11,901 bases of DNA from NCBI GenBank assembly GCA_947463105.1, contig CANHSD010000072.1, forward strand, positions 1-11,901, read 5' to 3'. Each line of letters opens with the position of its first letter. Within the stretch, counting starts at the first letter, position 1. Made by a program: the position numbers and the translations under genes. Origin of the DNA: Chitinophagaceae bacterium (lineage in GTDB: Bacteria; Bacteroidota; Bacteroidia; Chitinophagales; Chitinophagaceae). This document shows positions 1 through 7,083 of the stretch, in pieces. Under the pieces are notes generated by a model. That model was not told the DNA's origin, did not search any database, and worked only from the letters and a program-made list of their open reading frames with translations.

Positions 1-268
1 AAAAGCTGAAGGTTTGCTGGGTGATGCTTACGCAGAATTGAAAAAGAATGATGATGCCATTGCCCATTACAAGAATGCTGGTACCGTTTTTGGAGAAGAC
101 CAGGCCATCTCTTCAGAGTACTTGTTCAGGGGTGCCATGTTGTCTGAAATGACAGGTAAAACAGAACAGGCAATAGAACTATATCAAATACTAAAAGACA
201 AATACCCAAGAACAGACAAGGGCTTTATTGTAGACAAATACCTTGCAAGACTTGGCGTTGTAAATTAG
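1..268 (+). CDS. TPR-repeat protein, C-terminal fragment
   Basis: This is the 3' end of a gene that begins upstream of the window. The reading frame is open from base 2 and stops with TAG at 266-268. The visible 88 or so residues are typical tetratricopeptide helices: one repeat around AYAELKKNDDAIAHYKNA and a second around SEMTGKTEQAIELYQILKDKYP, followed by a short tail ending LARLGVVN. TPR repeats mediate protein-protein contacts. Nothing in the fragment tells which partner is bound or whether the protein is exported. The next gene starts only 7 bases after the stop, so the two are probably co-transcribed. The TTG at 14 is an internal codon of the longer frame and not a convincing start. 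The TPR assignment is firm for this fragment, but its role is unknown. Confidence 0.8.
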   Translation, partial: KAEGLLGDAYAELKKNDDAIAHYKNAGTVFGEDQAISSEYLFRGAMLSEMTGKTEQAIELYQILKDKYPRTDKGFIVDKYLARLGVVN

Positions 269-275
269 TTATTCG

Positions 276-995
276 GTGAATGTTCATGTTTTCATTCCCT
301 GTTTTATTGATCAATTGTATCCAACAGCAGGCTTCAATACCATTAAAGTATTAGAGAAAGCTGGCTGCACAGTTTCCTATAACCCAGAACAAACCTGTTG
401 TGGTCAACCAGCTTTCAACGCTGGCTATTGGGGAGAATCAAGGGAGGTATGCAACAAATTTATCAATGATTTCTCTTCGGCAGAATATATCGTAATGCCC
501 AGTGCTTCCTGCACTGGATTTATCAAAAATTATTATCCCAAGATTTACGACAATGCCTCCAATCAGAAAGACATCAAAGGTTTTCAGGAGAAGGTCTATG
601 AATTGAGTGACTTCCTGGTAAATATTTTAAATATTGATGACCTGGGTGCGCATTTCGAAGGAGTTGCAACATACCATGATTCTTGTGCTGCTTTGCGTGA
701 ATGCAAGATCAAAAACGAACCTAGAAAATTATTGGAAAAGGTCAAAGGCCTTACGTTGATTGAATTGAAGGATAATGAAACCTGTTGCGGTTTCGGAGGT
801 ACTTTCGCCGTTAAATTTGAAGGTATTTCTGTTGCAATGGGTGAACAAAAAGTTCAACATGTTGTAAATACCAATGCAGATTACCTGATTTCTACTGATC
901 TCAGCTGTTTGATGCACATCGGAGGAATTATGGAAAAGATGGCATTGCCCATCAAAAGTCTTCACCTGGCAGATGTTCTCGCCAGTGGCTATTAG
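276..995 (+). CDS. LutA/YkgE-family cysteine-rich (Fe-S)-binding protein
   Basis: This 239-residue protein has the two CCG domains of the LutA/YkgE family. The first half has C9, TCCGQ at 40-44 and C79. The second half has HDSC at 134-137, TCCGFGG at 169-175 and C211. The N-terminal IPCFIDQLYP and the segment CCGQPAFNAGY are characteristic of LutA. In Bacillus subtilis, LutA acts with LutB and LutC in L-lactate oxidation, and related CCG proteins are subunits of heterodisulfide reductase-like or glycolate oxidase complexes. No lutB or lutC is present here, so the electron-transfer partner must be encoded elsewhere or be different. The start is GTG, because no ATG precedes the conserved beta strand. 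It lies 7 bases after the upstream TPR gene, and the EVE-domain gene follows 21 bases downstream, which suggests one operon. The length equals the family norm, so the gene looks intact. A lactate-specific role is inference. Confidence 0.86.
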   Translation: MNVHVFIPCFIDQLYPTAGFNTIKVLEKAGCTVSYNPEQTCCGQPAFNAGYWGESREVCNKFINDFSSAEYIVMPSASCTGFIKNYYPKIYDNASNQKDIKGFQEKVYELSDFLVNILNIDDLGAHFEGVATYHDSCAALRECKIKNEPRKLLEKVKGLTLIELKDNETCCGFGGTFAVKFEGISVAMGEQKVQHVVNTNADYLISTDLSCLMHIGGIMEKMALPIKSLHLADVLASGY

Positions 996-1016
996 TAGTC
1001 AATTAAATTACTTTTT

Positions 1017-1427
1017 ATGGCATATTGGTTGATCAAATCTGAGCCTTTTAAATACTCCTGGGATCAGTTTATAGCAGATGGTTCAACTTTTTGGGATGGA
1101 GTCAGAAATTATGCTGCAAGGAATAATTTGCGCAGCATGAAAAAAGGTGATCTTGCTTTTTTTTACCACAGCAACGAGGGGTTGGAAATTGTTGGAATTG
1201 CCAAAGTGGTCAAAGAATCTTACCAGGACCCAACCACTGATGAAGCTGCCTGGCTTGTTGTTGATTTCAAGCCGCATAAAAAACTAAACAAATCTGTAAC
1301 ATTGGCTGAAATAAAGGCCACTCCATCCTTGGCCAATATGGTTTTGATAAGGCTTGGAAGACTTTCGGTGCAACCTGTTTTGGAGGAAGAATGGGAAATC
1401 ATCATGGCCATGTCAGAGGGAAAATAG
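1017..1427 (+). CDS. EVE-domain protein (THYN1-like)
   Basis: The 136-residue product is a stand-alone EVE domain, a PUA-like fold. Visible hallmarks are the N-terminal YWLIKSEP (residues 3-10), WDGVRNYAARNNLRSMKKGDL (26-46), the FFYHS strand (48-52), GIAKVVKESYQDPT (60-73) and a late VLIRLGRLSVQPV (109-121). EVE domains are known or proposed to bind modified bases such as 5-methylcytosine in DNA, and bacterial versions are often found near RNA-modification or restriction functions. No restriction, methylase or tRNA-modification gene is visible here, so the ligand cannot be inferred from context. The ATG at 1017 directly precedes the conserved first strand, so the start is well supported. It follows the LutA-like gene by 21 bases and is probably the last gene of that operon. 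It is a soluble cytoplasmic protein with no signal peptide. Confidence 0.88.
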   Translation: MAYWLIKSEPFKYSWDQFIADGSTFWDGVRNYAARNNLRSMKKGDLAFFYHSNEGLEIVGIAKVVKESYQDPTTDEAAWLVVDFKPHKKLNKSVTLAEIKATPSLANMVLIRLGRLSVQPVLEEEWEIIMAMSEGK

Positions 1428-1465
1428 ACTCTTTAAATCCCTAAAGTCCAAATAACGTTTGTTTC

Positions 1466-1500
1466 TGCAGTTTAGTCTTTTACACTGCATGTTAGTTTTT
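1466..1500 (+). terminator. weak terminator-like hairpin after EVE gene
   Basis: A 6-bp stem TGCAGT (1466-1471) pairs with ACTGCA (1484-1489) across a 12-base loop, and a short T run at 1496-1500 follows. It lies about 40 bases after the EVE stop codon, where transcription of the upstream operon would be expected to end. The loop is large and the T tract is short and offset, so this is only a weak candidate. Confidence 0.25.
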
Positions 1501-1550
1501 GTCTATTTCCTTGATTTACAGGATAATTTAACCCACATTTTGACTTTAAA

Positions 1551-1570
1551 AAGTGGATAAATCTCCACTT
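1551..1570. promoter_or_regulatory. perfect 7-bp inverted repeat upstream of gyrA
   Basis: AAGTGGA (1551-1557) and TCCACTT (1564-1570) form a perfect inverted repeat with a 6-base spacer. It ends 4 bases before the putative -33 TTG of the gyrA promoter and about 30 bases before the -7 element. That position would suit a protein-binding site or a small hairpin, but no T tract follows, so it is not a convincing terminator. gyrA promoters are often supercoiling-sensitive, but no regulator can be named from the sequence. Chance occurrence in AT-rich intergenic DNA is possible. Confidence 0.35.
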
Positions 1571-1574
1571 GCCA

Positions 1575-1608
1575 TTGATGGAATTAAGGCCAAAAAAAGG
1601 TAAATTTG
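1575..1608 (+). promoter_or_regulatory. probable gyrA promoter (Bacteroidota type)
   Basis: TAAATTTG at 1601-1608 matches the Bacteroidota -7 consensus TAnnTTTG exactly. A TTG at 1575-1577 lies 23 bases upstream, at the upper end of the spacing reported for the -33 element. The predicted transcription start, near 1615, would leave a leader of about 35 bases before the gyrA ATG at 1650. The -7 match is what I rely on; the -33 element is weaker. Confidence 0.5.
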
Positions 1609-1649
1609 TTTACAATCAATTTATCTAACAAAGCCTCACTATAACATAC

Positions 1650-4247
1650 ATGGAAGAACAAAATCTCCCGGAGCAAACCAACGACGATAACAGAATAATT
1701 TCCATCAACATTGAGGAGCAGATGAAATCTGCCTACATCGATTACTCCATGAGTGTAATCGTTGGCAGGGCCTTGCCAGATGTAAGGGATGGTTTAAAAC
1801 CCGTGCACAGAAGGATCCTATTTGCCATGAATGAACTGGGCATGGATTACAACAAACCCACCAGAAAATGTGCGAGAATTGTGGGTGAGGTGTTGGGTAA
1901 ATATCATCCTCATGGTGATACTGCTGTTTACGATGCATTGGTGAGGATGGCACAAGAATGGAATACCCGTTACCCAACCATTGACAAACAAGGAAACTTT
2001 GGTTCTCCCGATGGTGAAGGTCCCGCTGCCATGCGTTATACGGAGGCCAGGATGCAAAGGCTTGCCGGATTCATGATGGATGATATTGACAAGGATACAG
2101 TTGATTTCCAGCTGAACTTTGATGACTCTATTGAGGAACCTACAGTATTGCCAACCAGAATACCACATTTGCTGATCAATGGAAGCAGTGGAATCGCAGT
2201 AGGTATGGCTACCAACATGTTGCCGCACAATCTGTCAGAAGTTATTGATGGATGCATTGCCTACATTGATAACAGGGAAATTACTATCGATGAGTTGGTT
2301 CAGCATGTCAAAGCACCTGATTTTCCTGGTGGCGGCATCATCTTCGGTATGGAAGGCGTGAAAGCTGCCATGCATACCGGTAGGGGAAGGGTCGTACTGA
2401 GGGGTAAAGTAAGCATAGATACAAAACCCAATGGCCGTGAGCAAATCGTCATCACCCAGGTACCTTACCAGGTTAGCCGAGATGTGCTTACTGCAAGAAT
2501 CGGACAATTGGTTGTAGAAAAAATCATTGATGGCATCACACACGTCAACAATGAATCCAACGAAAAAGAAGGAACGAGGATTGTAATTGATGTAAGAAAG
2601 GATGCAGTTGCGAATGTTATTGTGAACCAATTGTACAAGTTCACTGATCTGCAAACTTCATACGGCATCAACAATGTTGCGATTGTCAAGGGAAGACCAC
2701 GCATCCTCAACCTTAAGGACCTTATTTCCTGCTTCATTGAGTTTAGGCACGAGGTTGTTGTTAGAAGAGCAAAATATCAATTGAAAGAAGCCGAGAAGAA
2801 GGCACATATTTTAGAGGGTTATCTCATTGCACTTGACCATCTGGACGAAGTCATCAAATTAATCCGCAATGCGTCGAATCCCGAACAAGCAAAGGAAGGA
2901 TTGATTGCATCATTTGAGATGTCTGAAATCCAGGCGAAAGCAGTACTTGAACTCAGGTTGCAGCGCCTTACCGGCATGGAGATCAACAAGATCAAGGAGG
3001 AATACGCAGAAATCATGAAATTGATCACTTATCTGAAAGATTTGCTTTCTGATGAGTTGAAACGATACGACCTTATCAAGGCCGAACTAATCGAAGTCAA
3101 AGAGAAGTTTGGCGATGCAAGGAGAACAGAAATTACTTACCTGGACAATGAAGTCAGGATTGAAGACCTGATTAAGGAAGAAGATGTAGTCATTACCGTT
3201 TCTCATCTGGGTTATATCAAAAGAACACCTGCAGATGAATACCGCGCCCAAAAGCGCGGTGGTCGTGGATCAATTGGCGGAAAAACCAGACAGGAGGATT
3301 ATATCGAACACCTTTTTGTAGCATCAACACACCATACCCTGCTTTTCTTTACAGAAAAGGGAAGATGTTATTGGCTAAAAGTTTATGAAATACCTGATGG
3401 TGAAAAACAAGGAAAGGGAAGAGCCATCCAGAACTTGATGCAGCTTCCTCAGGATGATAAAATTCGCGCCATCATCGATGTCAAGAACTTGCAGGATGAA
3501 GAGTTTGTCAAAAGTCATTACATCGTTCTCTGCACAAAACAGGGGATCATCAAGAAAACCGACCTGGCTGATTTCAGCAGACCAAGGGCCAATGGTGTAA
3601 ATGCCATAACCATTGTTGAAGGAGATCAATTGCTCAATGCCAAAATGACTGATGGAAATTCAGAAATCATGCTGGCTGTAAAATCAGGCAGGGCCATCAG
3701 ATTCCCTGAGGCTAAAGTCAGGTCAACCGGTAGGGGAGCCATTGGTGTCAGCGGAATTGAAGTGGATGATGCTACTGATGAAGTGGTGGGTATGATTTGT
3801 GTGAATGTTGAAGACAAGACCCGAACGGTATTGGTTGTTTCAGAAAAAGGATATGGAAAAAGAACAGCCGTGGATGAATACCGTGTCACCAACCGGGGTG
3901 GTAAAGGTGTTAAAACCATCAGCGTTACAGAAAAAACCGGTAAATTGGTAGGCATTTTGGATGTGACGGAGAAAGAGGATCTGATGATCACCTGTGTTTC
4001 AGGCATCACCATTAGAACCAGTATCGCCCAAATTAGTGAGCAGGGAAGGGCTACACAGGGAGTTAAATTGATCAGGTTGGATGATGAGGATCAAATAGCA
4101 GCCATCACCAATCTTGATGTTGTGGTTGAACAAACTGAAGTGGAAACTGATGAGAATATTCTACCAACAGATTCAATTTCAACTGATAATCCAATAACTG
4201 AAACACCTGATGCTACTCAGGAACCCGAAGAAAACAACGACAATTAA
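1650..4247 (+). CDS. gyrA: DNA gyrase subunit A
   Basis: GyrA is the DNA-cleaving subunit of gyrase, the A2B2 type II topoisomerase that introduces negative supercoils using ATP hydrolysed by GyrB. The 865-residue product is complete. Residues 27-56 hold the family-defining start of the breakage-reunion domain (YSMSVIVGRALPDVRDGLKP). The quinolone-resistance region is at about 79-118, with Thr91 and Asp95 at the positions of E. coli Ser83 and Asp87. The catalytic tyrosine is Tyr130 in AAMRYTEARM. A coiled-coil tower follows at about 375-490. The C-terminal DNA-wrapping beta-pinwheel covers about 500-825 and includes the GyrA box QKRGGRG at 534-540, which distinguishes GyrA from ParC. Residues about 827-865 form an acidic, Asn/Thr-rich tail. 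The ATG at 1650 sits behind a good promoter, and the N-terminal extension is only about 20 residues. gyrB is not in the window. Confidence 0.97.
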   Translation: MEEQNLPEQTNDDNRIISINIEEQMKSAYIDYSMSVIVGRALPDVRDGLKPVHRRILFAMNELGMDYNKPTRKCARIVGEVLGKYHPHGDTAVYDALVRMAQEWNTRYPTIDKQGNFGSPDGEGPAAMRYTEARMQRLAGFMMDDIDKDTVDFQLNFDDSIEEPTVLPTRIPHLLINGSSGIAVGMATNMLPHNLSEVIDGCIAYIDNREITIDELVQHVKAPDFPGGGIIFGMEGVKAAMHTGRGRVVLRGKVSIDTKPNGREQIVITQVPYQVSRDVLTARIGQLVVEKIIDGITHVNNESNEKEGTRIVIDVRKDAVANVIVNQLYKFTDLQTSYGINNVAIVKGRPRILNLKDLISCFIEFRHEVVVRRAKYQLKEAEKKAHILEGYLIALDHLDEVIKLIRNASNPEQAKEGLIASFEMSEIQAKAVLELRLQRLTGMEINKIKEEYAEIMKLITYLKDLLSDELKRYDLIKAELIEVKEKFGDARRTEITYLDNEVRIEDLIKEEDVVITVSHLGYIKRTPADEYRAQKRGGRGSIGGKTRQEDYIEHLFVASTHHTLLFFTEKGRCYWLKVYEIPDGEKQGKGRAIQNLMQLPQDDKIRAIIDVKNLQDEEFVKSHYIVLCTKQGIIKKTDLADFSRPRANGVNAITIVEGDQLLNAKMTDGNSEIMLAVKSGRAIRFPEAKVRSTGRGAIGVSGIEVDDATDEVVGMICVNVEDKTRTVLVVSEKGYGKRTAVDEYRVTNRGGKGVKTISVTEKTGKLVGILDVTEKEDLMITCVSGITIRTSIAQISEQGRATQGVKLIRLDDEDQIAAITNLDVVVEQTEVETDENILPTDSISTDNPITETPDATQEPEENNDN

Positions 4248-4265
4248 ATCATTAAATACCAAACA

Positions 4266-5537
4266 ATGAAAAGGATCATTTTTACCCTTTTGGCAGCAAC
4301 CGGTTTGATGACTGCTAGCGCCCAAAACCTCAACAAGATCAAGGAATCAATTGCAGCCAATAAAATAGCAGAGGCAAAAACAGCTATTGAAACCTTCTTG
4401 AACAACCCTAAGTACCAAAAGAATCCAGAACTCTATTACCTCAAAGGAAAAGTACTCAGTGCCATTTCAATGAATGCAGCTGAACGTGCAACGATGCCTG
4501 AGGCTAGAATGCTTGCATTGGATGCATTTAAAAAAGCGTTGGAGATTGATAAAAACCAGTCGACCCTTTACCTGACTGTAGACAATTATAAGCCAGTTTT
4601 CGATCTCTACTCCAGCGGATTTGAAGAGGGTGCAGCATACTACAATGCTTCAAAATTTGAAGAGGCATTGGGCACTTTTAAAAATACAGGAGTAATTGGA
4701 GATTATATCTTTGCCCAAGGATGGGGCCTCTACAAGCTGGATACAACACTCACGTATTACATGGGATTGTCTGCACTCAATGCCAAGAAGGAAGACCAGG
4801 CCATTTCCTATTTTGCAAAACTGGCAGATGCCAATGTTGGTGGTAATTCAGACATGGCTACACCATACCGTTATCTTGCCAAATACTATTTTGACAAGAA
4901 AGATGACGCAAACATGAACAAATACATCGATGCTGGACTGAAAATCTTCCCCAAGGACGATTACCTTCCTTTGTTGGCGATTGACCATGCCAGAGACAAA
5001 AATGACATTGCTTTTCTTTTAAAGAAATTTGAACAATTATTGGCCATTAATCCAGAGTCTTTTGATCTTACATTTGACTACGCAAGTGAATTGTTTGGAG
5101 AAACCCACGTATCTGAGGCTTCTAAAAGACCAGCAGACTATACTGAAAGATGCAGCAAAATCGAAGGGCTTTACAACAAGGCCTTGGCATTAAAACCAGA
5201 TTCTTACGAAACCATGTTGTCCTTGGGTAAGCATTTTTACAATCAAATGCTATTCATTGAGGAAGATTCCTATAAGGTAAAAGGGACTACTCCTGAAGCG
5301 GTTAAGAAAAAAGCCGATTACGCAGCGTTGATTAACGAAATGGTTGACAAGACCGTTCCTCAATTGGAAAAAGTTTTTGGTCATTATGATCCGCAGGGTA
5401 AGCTAAAAGTAGGAGAGCGTTCCAATTTCAAATCAGCCTGTTCTTTGTTGAACTATTGCTACGACAAGAAAAAGGACAAAACCAAGGCTGAATTTTATCA
5501 AAAGAAATACGATGAGGCTGACAAAGCACATCAATAA
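4266..5537 (+). CDS. exported TPR-repeat protein downstream of gyrA
   Basis: The 423-residue product starts with a clear Sec signal peptide: MKR, a hydrophobic core, and likely cleavage after ASA (residue 19) before Gln20. It should therefore be periplasmic or otherwise exported. The mature part is helical and TPR-like throughout, with repeats recognisable around residues 22-60 (AANKIAEAKTAIETFL), 125-145 (YYNASKFEEALGTFKNTG), 165-190 (YMGLSALNAKKEDQAISYFAKL), 198-232 and 300-325 (IEGLYNKALALKPDSYETML). No catalytic motif is visible. It begins 18 bases after the gyrA stop and is followed by a strong terminator, so it is very probably the second gene of a gyrA operon. There is no obvious functional link between an exported scaffold protein and gyrase, so the pairing may reflect shared expression only. 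The ATG at 4266 gives the signal peptide directly. Confidence 0.83.
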   Translation: MKRIIFTLLAATGLMTASAQNLNKIKESIAANKIAEAKTAIETFLNNPKYQKNPELYYLKGKVLSAISMNAAERATMPEARMLALDAFKKALEIDKNQSTLYLTVDNYKPVFDLYSSGFEEGAAYYNASKFEEALGTFKNTGVIGDYIFAQGWGLYKLDTTLTYYMGLSALNAKKEDQAISYFAKLADANVGGNSDMATPYRYLAKYYFDKKDDANMNKYIDAGLKIFPKDDYLPLLAIDHARDKNDIAFLLKKFEQLLAINPESFDLTFDYASELFGETHVSEASKRPADYTERCSKIEGLYNKALALKPDSYETMLSLGKHFYNQMLFIEEDSYKVKGTTPEAVKKKADYAALINEMVDKTVPQLEKVFGHYDPQGKLKVGERSNFKSACSLLNYCYDKKKDKTKAEFYQKKYDEADKAHQ

Positions 5538-5553
5538 TACCAAATCAAACATC

Positions 5554-5587
5554 AAAAGAGAGAAGCCAAAAACTTCTCTCTTTTTTT
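5554..5587 (+). terminator. strong intrinsic terminator of the gyrA operon
   Basis: GAGAGAAG (5558-5565) pairs perfectly with CTTCTCTC (5573-5580) across a 7-base A-rich loop. The stem can be extended by four A-T pairs (5554-5557 with 5581-5584). A run of seven T follows at 5581-5587. It starts 17 bases after the stop of the TPR gene. The T run and the last three stem bases are also the first bases of the 40-base direct repeat described separately. Confidence 0.88.
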
Positions 5588-5617
5588 AAATTCAATTTTA
5601 TGTCACTTCACCTTGGA
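5578..5617 (+). repeat. 40-base direct repeat, copy 1 (poly-T, start codon, six codons)
   Basis: This stretch is identical to 7044-7083, base for base over 40 positions. The match ends on the left at 5577/7043 (T versus A) and on the right at 5618/7084 (A versus C). It contains CTC, seven T, an AT-rich 12-base leader, ATG and the codons for SLHLG plus the first base of the next codon. In this copy the left edge overlaps the 3' arm and T tract of the gyrA-operon terminator. Weaker similarity continues downstream as R-Q/K-T at the protein level. Confidence 0.9.
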
Positions 5618-6994
5618 AGACAAACAGTTGAAAACATGATAGATCGTAGACTCAACGTCATGCTATCTTTCAAATACCAATTTATGCGCGTTTCTTTTTT
5701 TGCAATGGCAATCCTTTTGTTGCATTCCTGCCATGAGTCCGATCAATATACTAGTCCATTCATTGATCCTGTTTTGTACAATAAGACGGTGAAACAGCTC
5801 AACAAAGTAGTATTGGAAAATAATTTTCCGCCCATGATTGCTGCACGAAATTATGCCTATGCCAATCTTGCTGCTTATGAATGCATGGCGGCAGGAGATA
5901 ACTCATTGAAATCATTGTCTGGACGCATCAAACATATGCCTGTCATGCCTTCACTGGAAAAGGATGCAATGATTGATTTTCATCTTTCTGCTTTACTTGC
6001 CTTTACCAAAGTGGGCAATGCAGTTACTTTTCCCGAAGGAAGTCTGATGCAGTATCATGACCAACTGTTAAAGATGGCAGACAGCATGGGCGTATCAGGA
6101 TCGGTTCGAAAGGAAAGCCTCAAGTTTGCAGATGCAGTAGCTGATGCAGTATTGCGATGGAGCAAAGGCGATCAATATTCTGCCACACGTGGAGCATCAA
6201 GGTTTTCAGTGAATGATTCGGCAGGCAGATGGGTGCCTACACCTCCTATGTACGCCCAAGGACTTGAACCGCATTGGCGAAAAATCAGGCCCTTTGTATT
6301 AGATTCAGCATCACAGTGCAAGCCTGGGAGACCGCCTGTATTCGATCTTAAACCTGACGCCGTCTATTTCAAGTGCATGATGGAAGTCAAAACTACTGTC
6401 GATGGCTTGTCGAATGAGCAAAAGCATATTGCGGATTTTTGGGACGACAATCCCTTCAAGATGAATGTATCTGGTCACGTTCAATTTGCCACGAAAAAAT
6501 TTTCACCCGCAGGACATTGGATGAATATTGTAGGTATTGCTGCTCATAAGGCAAAGGCAGATTTTGCTACTACGGTAGCCTCCTATACCCATACGGCGAT
6601 TGCCATATTCGATGGCTTCATCAGCTGTTGGGATGAAAAATACAGAAGCAATTATGTTCGTCCTGAAACAATCATCAATGAAAAGGTTTCAGGCAACTGG
6701 CATCCCTACATTCAAACACCTCCTTTCCCTTCATATACCAGCGGGCATTCTACAATATCAGCTGCAGCTGCAGAGGTCATGACCCGTTTTTATGGTGATC
6801 AATTATCGTTTACTGATACCTCCTTGTTGGAATTTGGCATTGCCAACCGTGAGATCAAATCTTTCCGCCAGGCAGCTCAAGAAGCCAGTATTTCCAGACT
6901 ATATGGAGGAATCCATTACCGATTTGATCTGGATTCAGGTAATGTTGCAGGGAAGAAAGTTGGAACATTAGTGATAGAGCGTCTACTGCATTAG
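5600..6994 (+). CDS. vanadium haloperoxidase/PAP2-type phosphatase, probable lipoprotein
   Basis: The 464-codon frame carries the three-part active-site signature of the vanadium haloperoxidase/PAP2 acid phosphatase superfamily. These are K347-x6-R354-P355, the PSYTSGH segment at 377-383 (His383), and SR-x5-H-x3-D at 432-443 (His439, Asp443). His439 is the residue that would ligate vanadate or attack phosphate. These enzymes either oxidise halides with hydrogen peroxide or hydrolyse phosphate esters, and the sequence alone does not decide which. The start is uncertain. ATG 5600 begins the MSLHLGR leader shared with the HD gene. ATG 5660 or 5684 (codons 21 and 29) begins a lipoprotein-like signal: a hydrophobic stretch ending in LLLHSC, with Cys44 as candidate lipidated residue and His at -2 unusual for a lipobox. 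The true start is therefore probably one of the internal ATGs. A strong terminator lies just upstream, so the gene needs its own promoter, but no consensus one was found. Confidence 0.85.
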   Translation: MSLHLGRQTVENMIDRRLNVMLSFKYQFMRVSFFAMAILLLHSCHESDQYTSPFIDPVLYNKTVKQLNKVVLENNFPPMIAARNYAYANLAAYECMAAGDNSLKSLSGRIKHMPVMPSLEKDAMIDFHLSALLAFTKVGNAVTFPEGSLMQYHDQLLKMADSMGVSGSVRKESLKFADAVADAVLRWSKGDQYSATRGASRFSVNDSAGRWVPTPPMYAQGLEPHWRKIRPFVLDSASQCKPGRPPVFDLKPDAVYFKCMMEVKTTVDGLSNEQKHIADFWDDNPFKMNVSGHVQFATKKFSPAGHWMNIVGIAAHKAKADFATTVASYTHTAIAIFDGFISCWDEKYRSNYVRPETIINEKVSGNWHPYIQTPPFPSYTSGHSTISAAAAEVMTRFYGDQLSFTDTSLLEFGIANREIKSFRQAAQEASISRLYGGIHYRFDLDSGNVAGKKVGTLVIERLLH

Positions 6995-7043
6995 TATATC
7001 GGAAATATTAGTTCTAGTCTATATCTTTCCTCCTCCAAACAAA

Positions 7044-7083
7044 CTCTTTTTTTAAATTCAATTTTATGTCACTTCACCTTGGA
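7044..7083 (+). repeat. 40-base direct repeat, copy 2 (poly-T, start codon, six codons)
   Basis: This is the second copy of the 5578-5617 sequence, 1466 bases downstream, in the same orientation and at the same position relative to the start codon of the next gene. Unlike copy 1, no hairpin precedes its T run; the upstream bases are CT-rich and then A-rich. The reading frame through the repeat continues straight into the HD-domain protein, giving the N-terminus MSLHLGRKT. Confidence 0.9.

Noticed and set aside
1818..2654. Several antisense frames of 70-139 codons inside gyrA on the - strand
   Set aside because: They lie entirely within a well-conserved gene, have low-complexity Cys/His-rich translations, and lack start context or recognisable domains.
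5664..5671. TATCTTTC as a -7 element before the internal lipoprotein start (a similar one at 7022-7029 before the HD gene)
   Set aside because: Each differs from the consensus at the final G and lacks a -33 TTG at 17-23 bases; not enough to call promoters.
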